Below the pieces are notes generated by a model. It worked only from the letters and a program-made list of their open reading frames with translations, ran no database searches and was not told the origin of the DNA. Below are positions 35,900 through 45,890 of a stretch of DNA of 64,000 nt, piece after piece. This DNA comes from Nostoc paludosum FACHB-159 (GTDB taxonomy: Bacteria; Cyanobacteriota; Cyanobacteriia; Cyanobacteriales; Nostocaceae): assembly GCF_014698835.1 (NCBI RefSeq), contig NZ_JACJTU010000002.1:294333-358332 (forward strand). Direction: 5' to 3'. Position 1 is the stretch's first letter. Every line of letters starts with the position of its first letter. Made by a program: the position numbers and the translations under genes.

Positions 35900-35941
35900 A
35901 AAAATAATGGAGTACAAACCGAAAAAGTTTGATACTCCATT
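35900..35941 (-). terminator. Terminator of rnpB
   Basis: On the minus strand ATGGAGTATCAAAC pairs with GTTTGTACTCCAT around TTTTTCG, followed by TATTTTTT. It lies directly after the 3' end of the RNase P RNA. Confidence 0.8.
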
Positions 35942-35945
35942 TTGA

Positions 35946-36377
35946 AGGAAAGAGCAGGACATAAGCCGGGTTCTGTTCTCTTACGAGGGCAGTTATCTAT
36001 CTGGGACGCCTGTTACCAGACGCCTCTAGCGGCTCTTGTTGAGCGGAACTGGTAAAAGACCAACCGTAGTTCCTTTGGCCTTGCTCCCAACCGGGGTTTA
36101 CCGAGCCAGCACCTCTCGATGCTGCTGGTGCGCTCTTACCGCACCTTTGCACCCTTACCAAATTTAGTTAGGAGTTATGAGTTGACAGTTAAGAATTAAT
36201 AATTCCTAACTCCTAACTTTTAACTCCTAACTATTTTGGCGGTATCTTTCTGTGGCACTATCCTCACGATCGCTCGCACTGGACGTTATCCAGCAAGTTT
36301 GGTCTTTCGGGAGTCCGGACTTTCCTCAAACCAGTGACTATCACGGATCTGCAACCGCCTGCGCCTACTCTCTCCCT
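35946..36377 (-). ncRNA. rnpB: RNase P RNA (rnpB) with internal STRR
   Basis: About 432 nt. The 5' end AGGGAGAGAGTAGGCGCAGG, the conserved GAGGAAAGTCCGGACTCCCG, GAGGTGCTGGCTCGGTAAAC-type P-loop sequence and the 3' end AAGCCGGGTTCTG...TCCTGCTCTTTCC identify the catalytic RNA that matures tRNA 5' ends. Inside, at about 36168-36232, an STRR block (GTTAGGA and TCCTAAC types) extends one helix. Heptamer repeats in this RNA are known from heterocyst-forming cyanobacteria. The terminator is at 35900-35941. Confidence 0.95.
36168..36232. repeat. STRR heptamers within rnpB
   Basis: GTTAGGAGTTATGAGTTGAC-type and complementary CCTAACTCCTAACTTTTAAC-type units form an inverted pair inside the RNase P RNA, of the same kind as the array at 24932. 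Confidence 0.85.
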
Positions 36378-36491
36378 ACATCCAGTGTAATCTTGGATGG
36401 CATACTGTGTTAAGTTAGTAAGCCGATCCCAGCCATCAAAGGGGGATAAGATTTCATGTTGACTGTTGCCTTAGATGCTCTCGCCAGCTTA

Positions 36492-37187
36492 TTACTTCTT
36501 TTTATTCCAAGGTAGGGCGTAAGTCCAAGGTAGTTTTCTGACTGTGAAAGGACAATTGATAATGCTAATAGGAGGGAAATTAACACCGGGAGCTAAACCT
36601 ACACGCACTTCAGATATTCTTAATACTAATTGCAGAGAAAAGTCTAACTCCTTTCTTCTATTTATAAAGTCGTTGTACAATTTTTTTTGCCCTTTTTGCA
36701 GCCCATTGATATCAATTAGTGGCTTTTTAGCTGAGTAGGTTCCAGTTGCTTGATCGCGCTGCAAAACATCTTCTGCTGTCACTGTTTCGGAAAGTGTTTT
36801 CTTGGGGGCAATCAAGCTAGGGCTTTGGGGTACAGCTAAGTCGCGGGTTAAGTCTGGTGATTTGCGAATTACTCGACGCGATTGTTTGCTATGTTCAACT
36901 ACCAAAGAGCTATTGTCCCAATCAACGTATACGGCGATATTCTCAGATTTATTTTCAATACTCAGCGATAAATCTTTGAGGTCGTCAATTGGGTATGAAG
37001 ATTTGAATTTAAAGGAAATCCCAATTTTGTCGTCGAGATTTTGTTCTTTTAGCTGATCGTCAACAGTTCCTTTTTTAAACTCAAATTTAATTTGGTCGTC
37101 GATGGATTCAACCATCCGGTTAAAAACATAAGAGACAACAATAATATAAATCGTCAAAATTATTAAATTCTGGTCGCTACTCCTCAT
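36492..37187 (-). CDS. Hypothetical membrane-anchored protein
   Basis: 231 residues. One N-terminal membrane helix (LIILTIYIIVVSYVFN) and a hydrophilic remainder exposed to one side. Segments IDDQIKFEFKKGTVDDQLKE and IGISFKFKSSYPIDDLKDLS suggest a beta-rich domain, followed by a Ser/Pro/Lys-rich linker (PSLIAPKKTLSETV) and a C-terminal part with LPWTYALPWNKKK. No family recognised. It precedes rnpB on the same strand with a 114-bp gap, but rnpB should have its own promoter. Confidence 0.65.
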   Translation of the reverse strand: MRSSDQNLIILTIYIIVVSYVFNRMVESIDDQIKFEFKKGTVDDQLKEQNLDDKIGISFKFKSSYPIDDLKDLSLSIENKSENIAVYVDWDNSSLVVEHSKQSRRVIRKSPDLTRDLAVPQSPSLIAPKKTLSETVTAEDVLQRDQATGTYSAKKPLIDINGLQKGQKKLYNDFINRRKELDFSLQLVLRISEVRVGLAPGVNFPPISIINCPFTVRKLPWTYALPWNKKK

Positions 37188-37251
37188 AATTCTAAAATAT
37201 TAACTCCCGTACTAATGAATGTATATTCCACTGGGCGATCGCCTGCAATAT

Positions 37252-38394
37252 TTAATCACGTTTAACTGGGACAGAATTTTGCAGCCAGCCTCGTTGCCAA
37301 AAAAAGCATACTAAACCAAGTGCGATCGCTAACATTAATGCCCAACACATTGGGTAACCCCAATACCAATTCAATTCAGGCATATTATATGGTGATTTCT
37401 CGGTATTGAAATTCATACCATATATTCCGGCAACAAAAGTCAATGGAATAAAAATTGACGAAACCACTGTTAACACTTTCATGATTTCATTCATTTTGTT
37501 GCTCACCGCTGAAAGATATACATCCATTAATCCAGATGCTAGTTCTCGGTAAGTTTCCACCATATCCATGACTTGCACTGCATGGTCATAACAATCTCGC
37601 AGGTAAATTCGCACATCTTCGCTAACCAGATCGCTGCCATCACGAATCAACGAATTAATTGCATCTCGCTGTGGCCAGATAGCACGACGTAATTGTAGTA
37701 ATTCTCGCCTAATTTGATAAATACTTTGTAGTGTTTGCGGAGTCGGTTTAACTATTACTTCCTCTTCTAATTCTTCGATTCGCTCGCCATAAAGTTCTAG
37801 TACTGGAAAATAGCCATCAATAATGGCATCTAACAGAGCATAAGCTAAATAATCGGCTTTTTGAGTACGGATGATCCCTTTGCCTTTTTCAATTCGCGAT
37901 CGCACTGGTTCAAAGCAATCATGCTCTGGTTCTTCTTGGACTGTGAGCAAATAATTTTTACCCAATATCAAACTCACTTGTTCGCTATAAAAACCACATG
38001 TTTTTTCCTTTGGTACTACCATGCGAGAAATGAAAAGTAATTGGTCTTCATAATCCTCTGTTTTCGGACGCTCTGGTACATTGACCACATCTTCTAAAAC
38101 AAGAGGATGTAAATCAAAAACTCGACCCAATCTTTGTAATATATCTTGACTACCTAAACCTTGTACGTCTACCCAAGAAACGCTTTCCATCTCTAGATAT
38201 GGAATACATTCTTCTGGAGTTGCTATTTGTTCGCGAATAAAATTCGTCTGGCAATAGTCAATCAAGAAAATTATTGGCGGTGGAGCGTCTGCATCAATAA
38301 AAATCGTTCCCGGTACAGTTCCAGGTTGGTGATGGAACTCCTCTTCAAATGCTTTTGTTACTACTTTCAGAGCGCGGCGCAATTTTCGTGGCAT
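37252..38394 (-). CDS. corA: CorA-type magnesium/cobalt transporter
   Basis: 380 residues. A large N-terminal cytoplasmic domain with many acidic residues is followed by two C-terminal helices carrying the selectivity signature YGMNFN between them (FIPLTFVAGIYGMNFN), as in CorA. WVDVQGLG, HPLVLEDVVN and KMNEIMKVLTVVSSIFIPLT are further family marks. CorA forms a pentameric channel for Mg2+ and Co2+ in the cytoplasmic membrane. No riboswitch is visible upstream. It is unlinked by operon to its neighbours. Confidence 0.93.
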   Translation of the reverse strand: MPRKLRRALKVVTKAFEEEFHHQPGTVPGTIFIDADAPPPIIFLIDYCQTNFIREQIATPEECIPYLEMESVSWVDVQGLGSQDILQRLGRVFDLHPLVLEDVVNVPERPKTEDYEDQLLFISRMVVPKEKTCGFYSEQVSLILGKNYLLTVQEEPEHDCFEPVRSRIEKGKGIIRTQKADYLAYALLDAIIDGYFPVLELYGERIEELEEEVIVKPTPQTLQSIYQIRRELLQLRRAIWPQRDAINSLIRDGSDLVSEDVRIYLRDCYDHAVQVMDMVETYRELASGLMDVYLSAVSNKMNEIMKVLTVVSSIFIPLTFVAGIYGMNFNTEKSPYNMPELNWYWGYPMCWALMLAIALGLVCFFWQRGWLQNSVPVKRD

Positions 38395-38883
38395 GAAATA
38401 TTACCTAATAGTCATTGGTCATTGGTCATTAGCGAATAACAGAGGGCAAATGACATACACGTTATTTTACAAAAATTAATAAAAAGGTGGTAATTTCTAA
38501 ATTCTGTAATTATTTACGTAGCTCATATGAGCATCAGCATTTTGTTAGTAGTCAGTTGTATTTACCACTAATTACTGAAACTTGCATAATTAATACCAAT
38601 TTGCAATCAAAATGCGACAGATCTATGGATAGGGGCGTACAGCTGTACGCCCTTACTGCCAATTCATGTATCGCAAATATTTTTGAAAATGGGATGAATT
38701 TATTTATTTTCAGTGAGTTACCAGCAATAGAGATAACATATTGCTTCTGAATCAGCAATGGTATAAAAAACAGTTTGCCTTGGTAAGACAAACTGCTTAA
38801 AAAATATTTATGTCGGGATTTGGCTTGGCTACTGAATTCTGAATTCTGAATTCTGAATTCTTACATCTGTAGATGGGGAGAGC
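38395..38883. other. Intergenic region with heptamers and an ATACCAATTT-type element
   Basis: GTCATTG units at 38411-38431 and four CTGAATT units at 38832-38859. An element-like end TAATACCAATTTGCAATCAA at 38591 is followed by the palindrome GGGCGTACAGCTGTACGCCC (about 38633-38652); the matching right end may be AATGGTATAAAA near 38757. No gene supported. Confidence 0.6.
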
Positions 38884-40548
<1,665 letters not shown>

Positions 40549-40577
40549 TTATTTCTCAAGCGCTTCCATTAGACAAT

Positions 40578-40604
40578 TTAGCACTCACAGGTCAAGAGTG
40601 CTAA
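40578..40604 (-). promoter_or_regulatory. CIRCE operator (HrcA site)
   Basis: TTAGCACTC, nine bases, GAGTGCTAA: the exact CIRCE inverted repeat. It lies 33 bp upstream of the groEL2 start and 98 bp upstream of the divergent glycosyltransferase. HrcA binding here would repress the chaperonin until heat or stress. Confidence 0.95.
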
Positions 40605-40701
40605 TGTCTCCAGCAAGTCAAGTTACAAATGGAAATGAAAAATTGATTAATATACAGGTGATCCTCATATTAAATACTGGCAGTAATGCTTGAATTGGGA
40701 G

Positions 40702-41784
40702 ATGAACCTAGACAACTCCCTTAAATCCCTTGGTATTGCCGACCCTAGCGGCACCGGCTGGTTGGCAGTGGTATTTACGTTCCTCTTAGCTTGGCTTGTA
40801 ACCTGGCGTTTAATTCCGACTGTACGCAAATTCGCCTTGCGAGTAGGTTGGGCAGACCAACCCAACGCACGGCGGCTCAACCGAGAACCTTTGCCCAATG
40901 CAGGGGGGCTAGCTATCTACGCGGGTGTAATTGCCGCGCTGGTATTAGCCAGTCTTTTACGACCTATCGAACTCCAAAACGTATTGGCTCAGGTACTAAC
41001 TATTCTGTTGGGGGGTTCAATATTAGTTCTAGTAGGCTTTATTGACGATCAGTTCGGTTTACCGCCCTCCGTTCGTTTGTGGGCACAAATTGTCACAGCA
41101 CTGTTACTCGTAGCTAACGGCATCAGTGTCAAAGTACTATTTGGCACACCCATCGACTCGCTTCTGTCCATGTGCCTGACAGTACTATGGGTAGTAGGGA
41201 TTACCAACGCCATCAATTTGATGGATGGGATGGATGGTTTGGCGGGAGGAATCAGCTTTATTACCGCCATGAGTTTGTTAGGCGTTGCAGCCCAATTTAA
41301 CAACCGTGCAGCGGCAACTTTAGTTTTGGCAGCCTTGGGGGGTGCGGCACTGGGCTTTTTACGCCACAACTTCCATCCGTCAAGGATTATTATGGGTGAT
41401 GCTGGAGCATACTTTTTCGGCTATGTCTTGGCAGCAACTAGTATTTTAGGCAAACTGCAACAAAACACAGTCTACGCCCTTGTACCCACGGTTTTATTTC
41501 TGCTATTGCCCGTGCTAGATACTACTCAAGTATTTGTACGGCGGATATTAGCAGGAAATAACCCTCTAAGCACTCCTGGCAAAGACCACCTACACCACCG
41601 CTTGCTAGCTTGGGGACTCTCCCAACGTCATGCAGCATTCACGCTGTGGGGAATTACTTTGGTTTGCAACTTGCTAGCAATGAGAATACAAGGTATGACT
41701 TTCGCTGTAATGTTAGCTACCGCTAGTAGTATTATTATGCTTTTGGGCTTTACTGTGTGGCAAAGGATACGTCAACAACATTAG
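40702..41784 (+). CDS. WecA/MraY-type polyprenyl-phosphate sugar-1-phosphate transferase
   Basis: 360 residues from ATG 40702; an upstream TTG at 40690 is less likely. About ten membrane helices. The catalytic Asp pair sits in LVGFIDDQFGLPP, the substrate site in NAINLMDGMDGLAGG, then MGDAGAYFFGYVL and DHLHHRLLAWG near the C-terminus. These are the motifs of the MraY/WecA family, which join UDP-linked sugar phosphate to undecaprenyl phosphate. The HHRLL motif points to the WecA/TagO branch (teichoic, O-antigen or exopolysaccharide start) rather than MraY. Divergent from groEL2. Confidence 0.88.
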   Translation: MNLDNSLKSLGIADPSGTGWLAVVFTFLLAWLVTWRLIPTVRKFALRVGWADQPNARRLNREPLPNAGGLAIYAGVIAALVLASLLRPIELQNVLAQVLTILLGGSILVLVGFIDDQFGLPPSVRLWAQIVTALLLVANGISVKVLFGTPIDSLLSMCLTVLWVVGITNAINLMDGMDGLAGGISFITAMSLLGVAAQFNNRAAATLVLAALGGAALGFLRHNFHPSRIIMGDAGAYFFGYVLAATSILGKLQQNTVYALVPTVLFLLLPVLDTTQVFVRRILAGNNPLSTPGKDHLHHRLLAWGLSQRHAAFTLWGITLVCNLLAMRIQGMTFAVMLATASSIIMLLGFTVWQRIRQQH

Positions 41785-41825
41785 TACACTTTCACGGTTA
41801 TAAGGGCTTTTAAAAAATAAAATCC

Positions 41826-42136
41826 TCAGTGATTATAAATAATAATCATTGTAGAGCGTGGGAAGTCAGGGCTGTCGATGTCAGCCCTGACTTCTGTTTT
41901 TCTAGAAAACGCGATGGGGGCTTCCAAATTAAAGGCTAAACCAGCGTGCTTGACTGCGCTTCCCAAAATAAACGCACCTATCATTAACCAGACGACATCC
42001 GAACCCAAAGACTCAAAAAATTCTTCTTGGGAAATACCGCCGCATAACAGCAACATGAATACCGAAACCAAGGCAATGTAACCAGCATTAATTGAGGTTG
42101 TTGACCAAGGTAGGGGATTGGTTATAGGGTGGGTAT
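41826..42136 (-). pseudogene. Fragment of an SLC13/DASS-type transporter
   Basis: The minus frame reads about TNPLPWSTTSINAGYIALVS, then VFMLLLCGGISQEEF and SDVVWLMIGAFILGSAVKHA. This is the second-helix region of SLC13 (citrate/sulfate:sodium) permeases. It is cut off after the helix, turning into unrelated residues, and has no upstream start and no downstream domain (family length about 450-600). It is a remnant. Confidence 0.65.
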
Positions 42137-42231
42137 TGCAATAGTAGCCGTACTATGTCTATTCTCTGTATGGGTAAGTTAAAGAAAATTTTTAACTTAG
42201 GAAACCTGAAATTGGAAATTCCCAGAGTTAG

Positions 42232-42248
42232 AAGGAGGTAGAGCGATC
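42232..42248 (+). promoter_or_regulatory. Strong Shine-Dalgarno before a non-standard ATC codon
   Basis: AAGGAGGT (42232-42239) lies 6 nt upstream of ATC (42246-42248), which is in frame with the acetamidase and inside the HIP1 octamer GCGATCGC. The nearest standard start, GTG 42282, has no such site at a proper distance. Confidence 0.75.
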
Positions 42249-42281
42249 GCTCACTACACTTTAAAAGCTACTAAGGATACC

Positions 42282-43211
42282 GTGCATTTAGGTGGTTTCT
42301 CGCATCTGCTAAACCCAGCACTCAGTATTGACTCCGGCGATACAGTTGATGTAGAAACTTATACTGGTTATTACATTTATGAGAAAGCGCCACCAGAGTT
42401 TCTCACGCCAGAATTTCTCGACATCTGCCAAAATCTTTTACCAGAACGCAAAATTGCTGGAGGGCCGCATTTACTCACAGGGCCGATTTACGTGCGGGAT
42501 GCCCAACCAGGAGATGTTTTAGAAGTAAAATTAGAAGCGATCGCACCTAGTTTACCTGTAGGCTTTAATGCAATTCGTACAGGTTGGGGAGCTTTACCAC
42601 ATCAGTTTTCTCAACCAGCTTTAAGATTCATTCCTTTGGATTTAGCAAACAATATTGCCGAATTTCCACCCGGTACTGGAATTAAAATTCCCGTTAAACC
42701 TTTTTTTGGAATTCTTGGTGTTGCTACCCCAGAAACCTCTCGAACTTCCGTCCCACCAGGCTATTACGGCGGTAATATCGATAACCGCGAACTTCAAGCA
42801 GGTTCTCGTTTATTCTTGCCGATTTTTGTTCCAGGTGCGTTATTTTCAATCGGTGATGGACACTCTGCACAGGGAGATGGCGAAGTTAATGTAACCGCCA
42901 TTGAGACTTCCATGAACGGTAGAATTACACTCAAACTCCGCAAGGATTTAAAATTAACAACACCAATTGCCGAAACTCCAACTGATATTATCACAATGGG
43001 TTTTGCTCAAACCTTAGATGAAGCATTAGAACTGGCTTTAAAAAATACGATTGATTTTCTGGAACGCTTCGCCAATTTGTCGCCAGAAGATGCTTATGTA
43101 TTGTGTAGTTTAGCTGTCAATTTTCGCATCACTCAAGTTGTGAATAGTCCCCAAAAAGGCGTACATGGAATGTTACCCAAATCAATTTTATCTAAGGCTA
43201 TTAATTTATAA
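42282..43211 (+). CDS. Acetamidase/formamidase family protein, start codon uncertain
   Basis: 309 residues from GTG 42282. FmdA/AmdA-type hydrolase, which releases ammonia from formamide or acetamide. Motifs are IDSGDTVDVET, GGPHLLTGPIYVRDAQPGD, GGNIDNRELQAGSRLFLPIF, GDGHSAQGDGEVN and TMGFA. The frame is open further upstream, and twelve codons earlier HYTLKATKDTVHLGGF would give the family's usual N-terminus. There the expected start codon is ATC (42246) rather than ATG, although a strong Shine-Dalgarno lies at the right place. Thus either ATC is used, the GTG is used, or the start was damaged when a HIP1 octamer formed. Probably a functional gene with a weak start. Confidence 0.85.
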   Translation: MHLGGFSHLLNPALSIDSGDTVDVETYTGYYIYEKAPPEFLTPEFLDICQNLLPERKIAGGPHLLTGPIYVRDAQPGDVLEVKLEAIAPSLPVGFNAIRTGWGALPHQFSQPALRFIPLDLANNIAEFPPGTGIKIPVKPFFGILGVATPETSRTSVPPGYYGGNIDNRELQAGSRLFLPIFVPGALFSIGDGHSAQGDGEVNVTAIETSMNGRITLKLRKDLKLTTPIAETPTDIITMGFAQTLDEALELALKNTIDFLERFANLSPEDAYVLCSLAVNFRITQVVNSPQKGVHGMLPKSILSKAINL

Positions 43212-43346
43212 TTTCTGAAAATTGAAATATTCAGATTCTTGCCTTAATAATTGATTTAAGGTTTTTACATCATTCTATGCTCTATATATTTATTTTCCAC
43301 TCGCTCAAATTATACTTACTACTTTATTTGACAAGACTTAGGTTAC

Positions 43347-43922
43347 ATGTCGAACCAGCAAACAAACGACAATTTTTGGACAGAGTGGGTATTAGTTAAT
43401 GCAGTTAGTTTTTGTGTATGCTTTGCTATGATTTCGCTTTTTATCACTCCAATCGTACCTGGACTAGCTCAGTGGTTAATACTCAAAAAGCAAATTAATA
43501 GACTCAGCCGATGGTGGATGCTCACGAATTTTGTAGGGGTCTTTGTAGTAGCAATAGTCTTTTTTTATCTATTAAATTATAATTTTAGGTCTTTTTGTAC
43601 AAAGTATGTAGATAGTAATGTGTGCTGGGTTATTAGCTACACTACTTGTAGCGCGATCGGCGGGGCTATTACTGGAGCATACCAATGGTTATTGCTTAGA
43701 AGACATATTTTGCTAGCTAATTTGTGGATAGTCTGGACATTAACTAGTGCTTTGGGTTGGACAATAAGTGGTGCTTTAAGCAGTACTATATCTTGGAATG
43801 TGTCCGTAATTGCCAGCAATTTAGTCCTAGCCTTAGTTAGTTTCGGAATTATTTTTGGTACTGTCAATGGAATTATTACAGGAATAGTACTTGTTTGGTT
43901 ATTGCAACGGCCTAGATATTAA
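43347..43922 (+). CDS. Hypothetical four-helix membrane protein
   Basis: 191 residues with about five membrane helices. Two halves resemble each other: GLAQWLILKKQINRLSRWWM near residue 40 and GAYQWLLLRRHILLANLWIV near residue 110 share QWLxLxxxI and an aromatic W pair. So the protein may have arisen by internal duplication. Three Cys lie near the middle. Such small membrane proteins are common in Nostoc-type genomes and of unknown role. Confidence 0.6.
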   Translation: MSNQQTNDNFWTEWVLVNAVSFCVCFAMISLFITPIVPGLAQWLILKKQINRLSRWWMLTNFVGVFVVAIVFFYLLNYNFRSFCTKYVDSNVCWVISYTTCSAIGGAITGAYQWLLLRRHILLANLWIVWTLTSALGWTISGALSSTISWNVSVIASNLVLALVSFGIIFGTVNGIITGIVLVWLLQRPRY

Positions 43923-43987
43923 AGTGAAAGTGTTTGCAGTATTGAATGATAATTAGGTGTTCGCTATTTATTGAACACCTGAATAAT

Positions 43988-44566
43988 TTAGTTGAGCTTG
44001 AACAATATTTTTGTTAAACCCTCACCTAACTTTTCAATAGATTCTTGCTGTTTGGGATCTTTTAATGTGCCATCAGCATTGAAGGCTTCATAAGCTTTGG
44101 ATACGGCTATTTGGTCGGGAAGTACCAAAACTTTGATGTTTCCCAAAATAGAACGCAGGTGAACTAACCCCCGCAAACCACCAAAACCACCAGGTGAAGC
44201 ACTCATAATCGTAGCAACTTTACCTGCAAAAGCAGTCAAGGGGGCTTCGTTTGGATATGGACGCGATGCCCAATCGATCGCATTTTTCAAAACTGCTGTG
44301 ATGGAACTGTTATATTCAGGTGAAGCAATGAGAAATCCCTGATGAGAAATCATCAAATCCTTCAGTGTGCGGGCGTTGGCAGGCATTCCTTCTTGAGCTT
44401 CCAAATCTTCATCATACAGAGGTAAGGGCAAATCCCGTAGGTCTAAATATGTAACTTCTGCGCCTGCTGCCTTGGCACCAGCCGCTGCAATTTTTACTAA
44501 TTTTTTGTTGTAAGAATCTATACGGGTACTGCCAGCAAAGGCTAGGATTTTCGGTGTAGATGCCAT
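43988..44566 (-). CDS. NAD(P)H-dependent FMN reductase
   Basis: 192 residues. Flavodoxin-like fold with KILAFAGSTRIDSYNKKLVK (phosphate loop for FMN), DLPLPLYDEDLE, GFLIASPEYNSS and KNAIDWASRP, marks of the NADPH-dependent FMN reductase family (ArsH, YhdA/AzoR type). It passes electrons from NAD(P)H to flavin, quinone or azo compounds. It converges with the membrane protein at 43347. The physiological substrate is not told by the sequence. Confidence 0.87.
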   Translation of the reverse strand: MASTPKILAFAGSTRIDSYNKKLVKIAAAGAKAAGAEVTYLDLRDLPLPLYDEDLEAQEGMPANARTLKDLMISHQGFLIASPEYNSSITAVLKNAIDWASRPYPNEAPLTAFAGKVATIMSASPGGFGGLRGLVHLRSILGNIKVLVLPDQIAVSKAYEAFNADGTLKDPKQQESIEKLGEGLTKILFKLN

Positions 44567-44670
44567 AGTTAGAAAATGAGAAGGATTAGCTAACTCAGCT
44601 GCATTATCCTGTTTTTAGGCGATCGCTTTTTCGTAAATTTAGATTTTCTTTACACATTTGCTCGAAAATT

Positions 44671-44721
44671 ATGGCAAATTGGTCAGACTCCGATCTCGGC
44701 AAGTTGCGCTATGCTAGTTGA
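44671..44721 (+). CDS. Possible leader peptide before the methyltransferase
   Basis: A 16-codon frame from ATG 44671 to TGA 44719-44721 (MANWSDSDLGKLRYAS) lies 50 bp upstream of the MPBQ methyltransferase start. It could be a small upstream ORF affecting translation, or chance. Confidence 0.2.
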   Translation: MANWSDSDLGKLRYAS

Positions 44722-44771
44722 GTTTTGTCAGCCAACCAGCTACGTTAGGTGTATGGGAAGCTTTCAAAACA

Positions 44772-45770
44772 ATGTCAACCTTAGTATATTTTGCAATTGC
44801 TGTTCTTCTGATTTTAGTGATAGGAATCGGGGTTTATTTCCTGACTCCTCGCAAATATCAATCTTCTGCAACAGTCGCCAATTCCTACGATGAATGGACT
44901 GTTGACGGCATCTTAGAGTTTTATTGGGGAGAACACATTCACCTCGGTCACTACGGTTCGCCGCCACGACGCAAGGATTTTTTAGTTGCTAAATCTGACT
45001 TTGTACATGAAATGGTTAAATGGGGTGGTTTAGATAAATTACCTCCTGGTATCACCGTCTTGGATGTCGGCTGTGGTATCGGCGGCAGCAGTCGGATTTT
45101 AGCGCGAGATTATGGGTTTGCTGTCACAGGGATTACGATTAGTCCACAGCAAGTGAAACGCGCCCAAGATTTAACGCCCCAAGGGCTAAACGCCCAGTTT
45201 GCGGTCGATGACGCAATGGCACTGTCATTTCCAGATGGCAGTTTTGATGTAGTCTGGTCGATTGAAGCAGGCCCCCACATGCCCGATAAAGCTGTTTTTG
45301 CTAGAGAATTAATGCGGGTGCTAAAGCCTGGTGGGGTTTTGGTTGTAGCTGACTGGAATCAGAGGGATGACCGCCAAAAGCCACTCAATTTTTGGGAGAA
45401 ACCCGTAATGAAACAACTCCTCGAACAGTGGTCTCATCCAGCTTTTTCCAGCATAGAAGGGTTTAGCGAGCTTTTGGCAGAGACGAAATTAGTCCAGGGG
45501 GAGGTGGTTACGGCAGACTGGACGAGGGAAACGCTTCCTTCTTGGTTAGATTCCATCTGGCAAGGAATAGCCCGGCCGGAGGGATTAGTGCGTTTTGGAC
45601 TGTCTGGTTTTATCAAGTCTGTGCGGGAGGTGCCGACTTTATTGCTGATGCGTTTGGCATTTGGTACAGGGCTGTGCCGATTTGGAATGTTCCGCGCTGT
45701 GCGGGCGAATTCACCCACAGAATTGACGGACAAAAATTTTGCTAAGCAAACTCAAATAATTGGTAATTAG
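44772..45770 (+). CDS. MPBQ/MSBQ methyltransferase (tocopherol and plastoquinone synthesis)
   Basis: 332 residues from ATG 44772; TTG 44718 is unlikely. N-terminal membrane helix (LVYFAIAVLLILVIGIGVYF), then a SAM methyltransferase domain with VLDVGCGIGGSSRILARDYG (motif I), GITISPQQVKRA, DAMALSFPDGSFDVVWSIEA and VLKPGGVLVVADWNQRDDR. The C-terminal FIKSVREVPTLLLMRLAFG is characteristic of the cyanobacterial 2-methyl-6-phytylbenzoquinol/solanesylbenzoquinol methyltransferase (slr0418 type). It methylates the ring in the thylakoid or envelope membrane. A miniature element begins 2 bp after the stop. Confidence 0.92.
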   Translation: MSTLVYFAIAVLLILVIGIGVYFLTPRKYQSSATVANSYDEWTVDGILEFYWGEHIHLGHYGSPPRRKDFLVAKSDFVHEMVKWGGLDKLPPGITVLDVGCGIGGSSRILARDYGFAVTGITISPQQVKRAQDLTPQGLNAQFAVDDAMALSFPDGSFDVVWSIEAGPHMPDKAVFARELMRVLKPGGVLVVADWNQRDDRQKPLNFWEKPVMKQLLEQWSHPAFSSIEGFSELLAETKLVQGEVVTADWTRETLPSWLDSIWQGIARPEGLVRFGLSGFIKSVREVPTLLLMRLAFGTGLCRFGMFRAVRANSPTELTDKNFAKQTQIIGN

Positions 45771-45772
45771 TT

Positions 45773-45888
45773 AGGACTTACGCACGAGTCACGGAAGAAC
45801 GTAGACGCAAAGCGGCTTGCCGCAGGCTACCACAGAGGCACAGAGTTCACGGAGAAATGAGAGTTTGAGAGATATTTTGCGTAAGTCC
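45773..45888. mobile_element. Miniature element with AGGACTTACGCA inverted ends
   Basis: The ends AGGACTTACGCA (45773-45784) and TGCGTAAGTCCT (45878-45889, within one base) are perfect inverted 12-mers. The inside holds CAAAGCGGCTTGCCGCAGGC and CACAGAGGCACAGAG. A degenerate second copy lies at 52841-52940. No coding capacity. It sits directly after the methyltransferase stop. Confidence 0.75.
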
Positions 45889-45890
45889 TG

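Larger units (their letters stand above)
34751..35945. other. Long repeat-rich non-coding region before rnpB
   Basis: It holds AT-rich DNA to about 35389, a 42-bp tandem repeat (35390-35490), a dispersed palindrome broken by a miniature element (35500-35765), an ATACCAATTT-type element (35801-35869), and the rnpB terminator. No protein gene is supported. Confidence 0.6.

Noticed and set aside
36544..37056. + strand ORFs opposite the hypothetical gene at 36492
   Set aside because: They are antisense shadows; the minus strand gives an N-terminal membrane helix and a continuous 231-residue frame.
41878..42081. 67-residue + strand ORF
   Set aside because: It is the opposite strand of the SLC13 remnant, which gives recognisable membrane-protein sequence on the minus strand.
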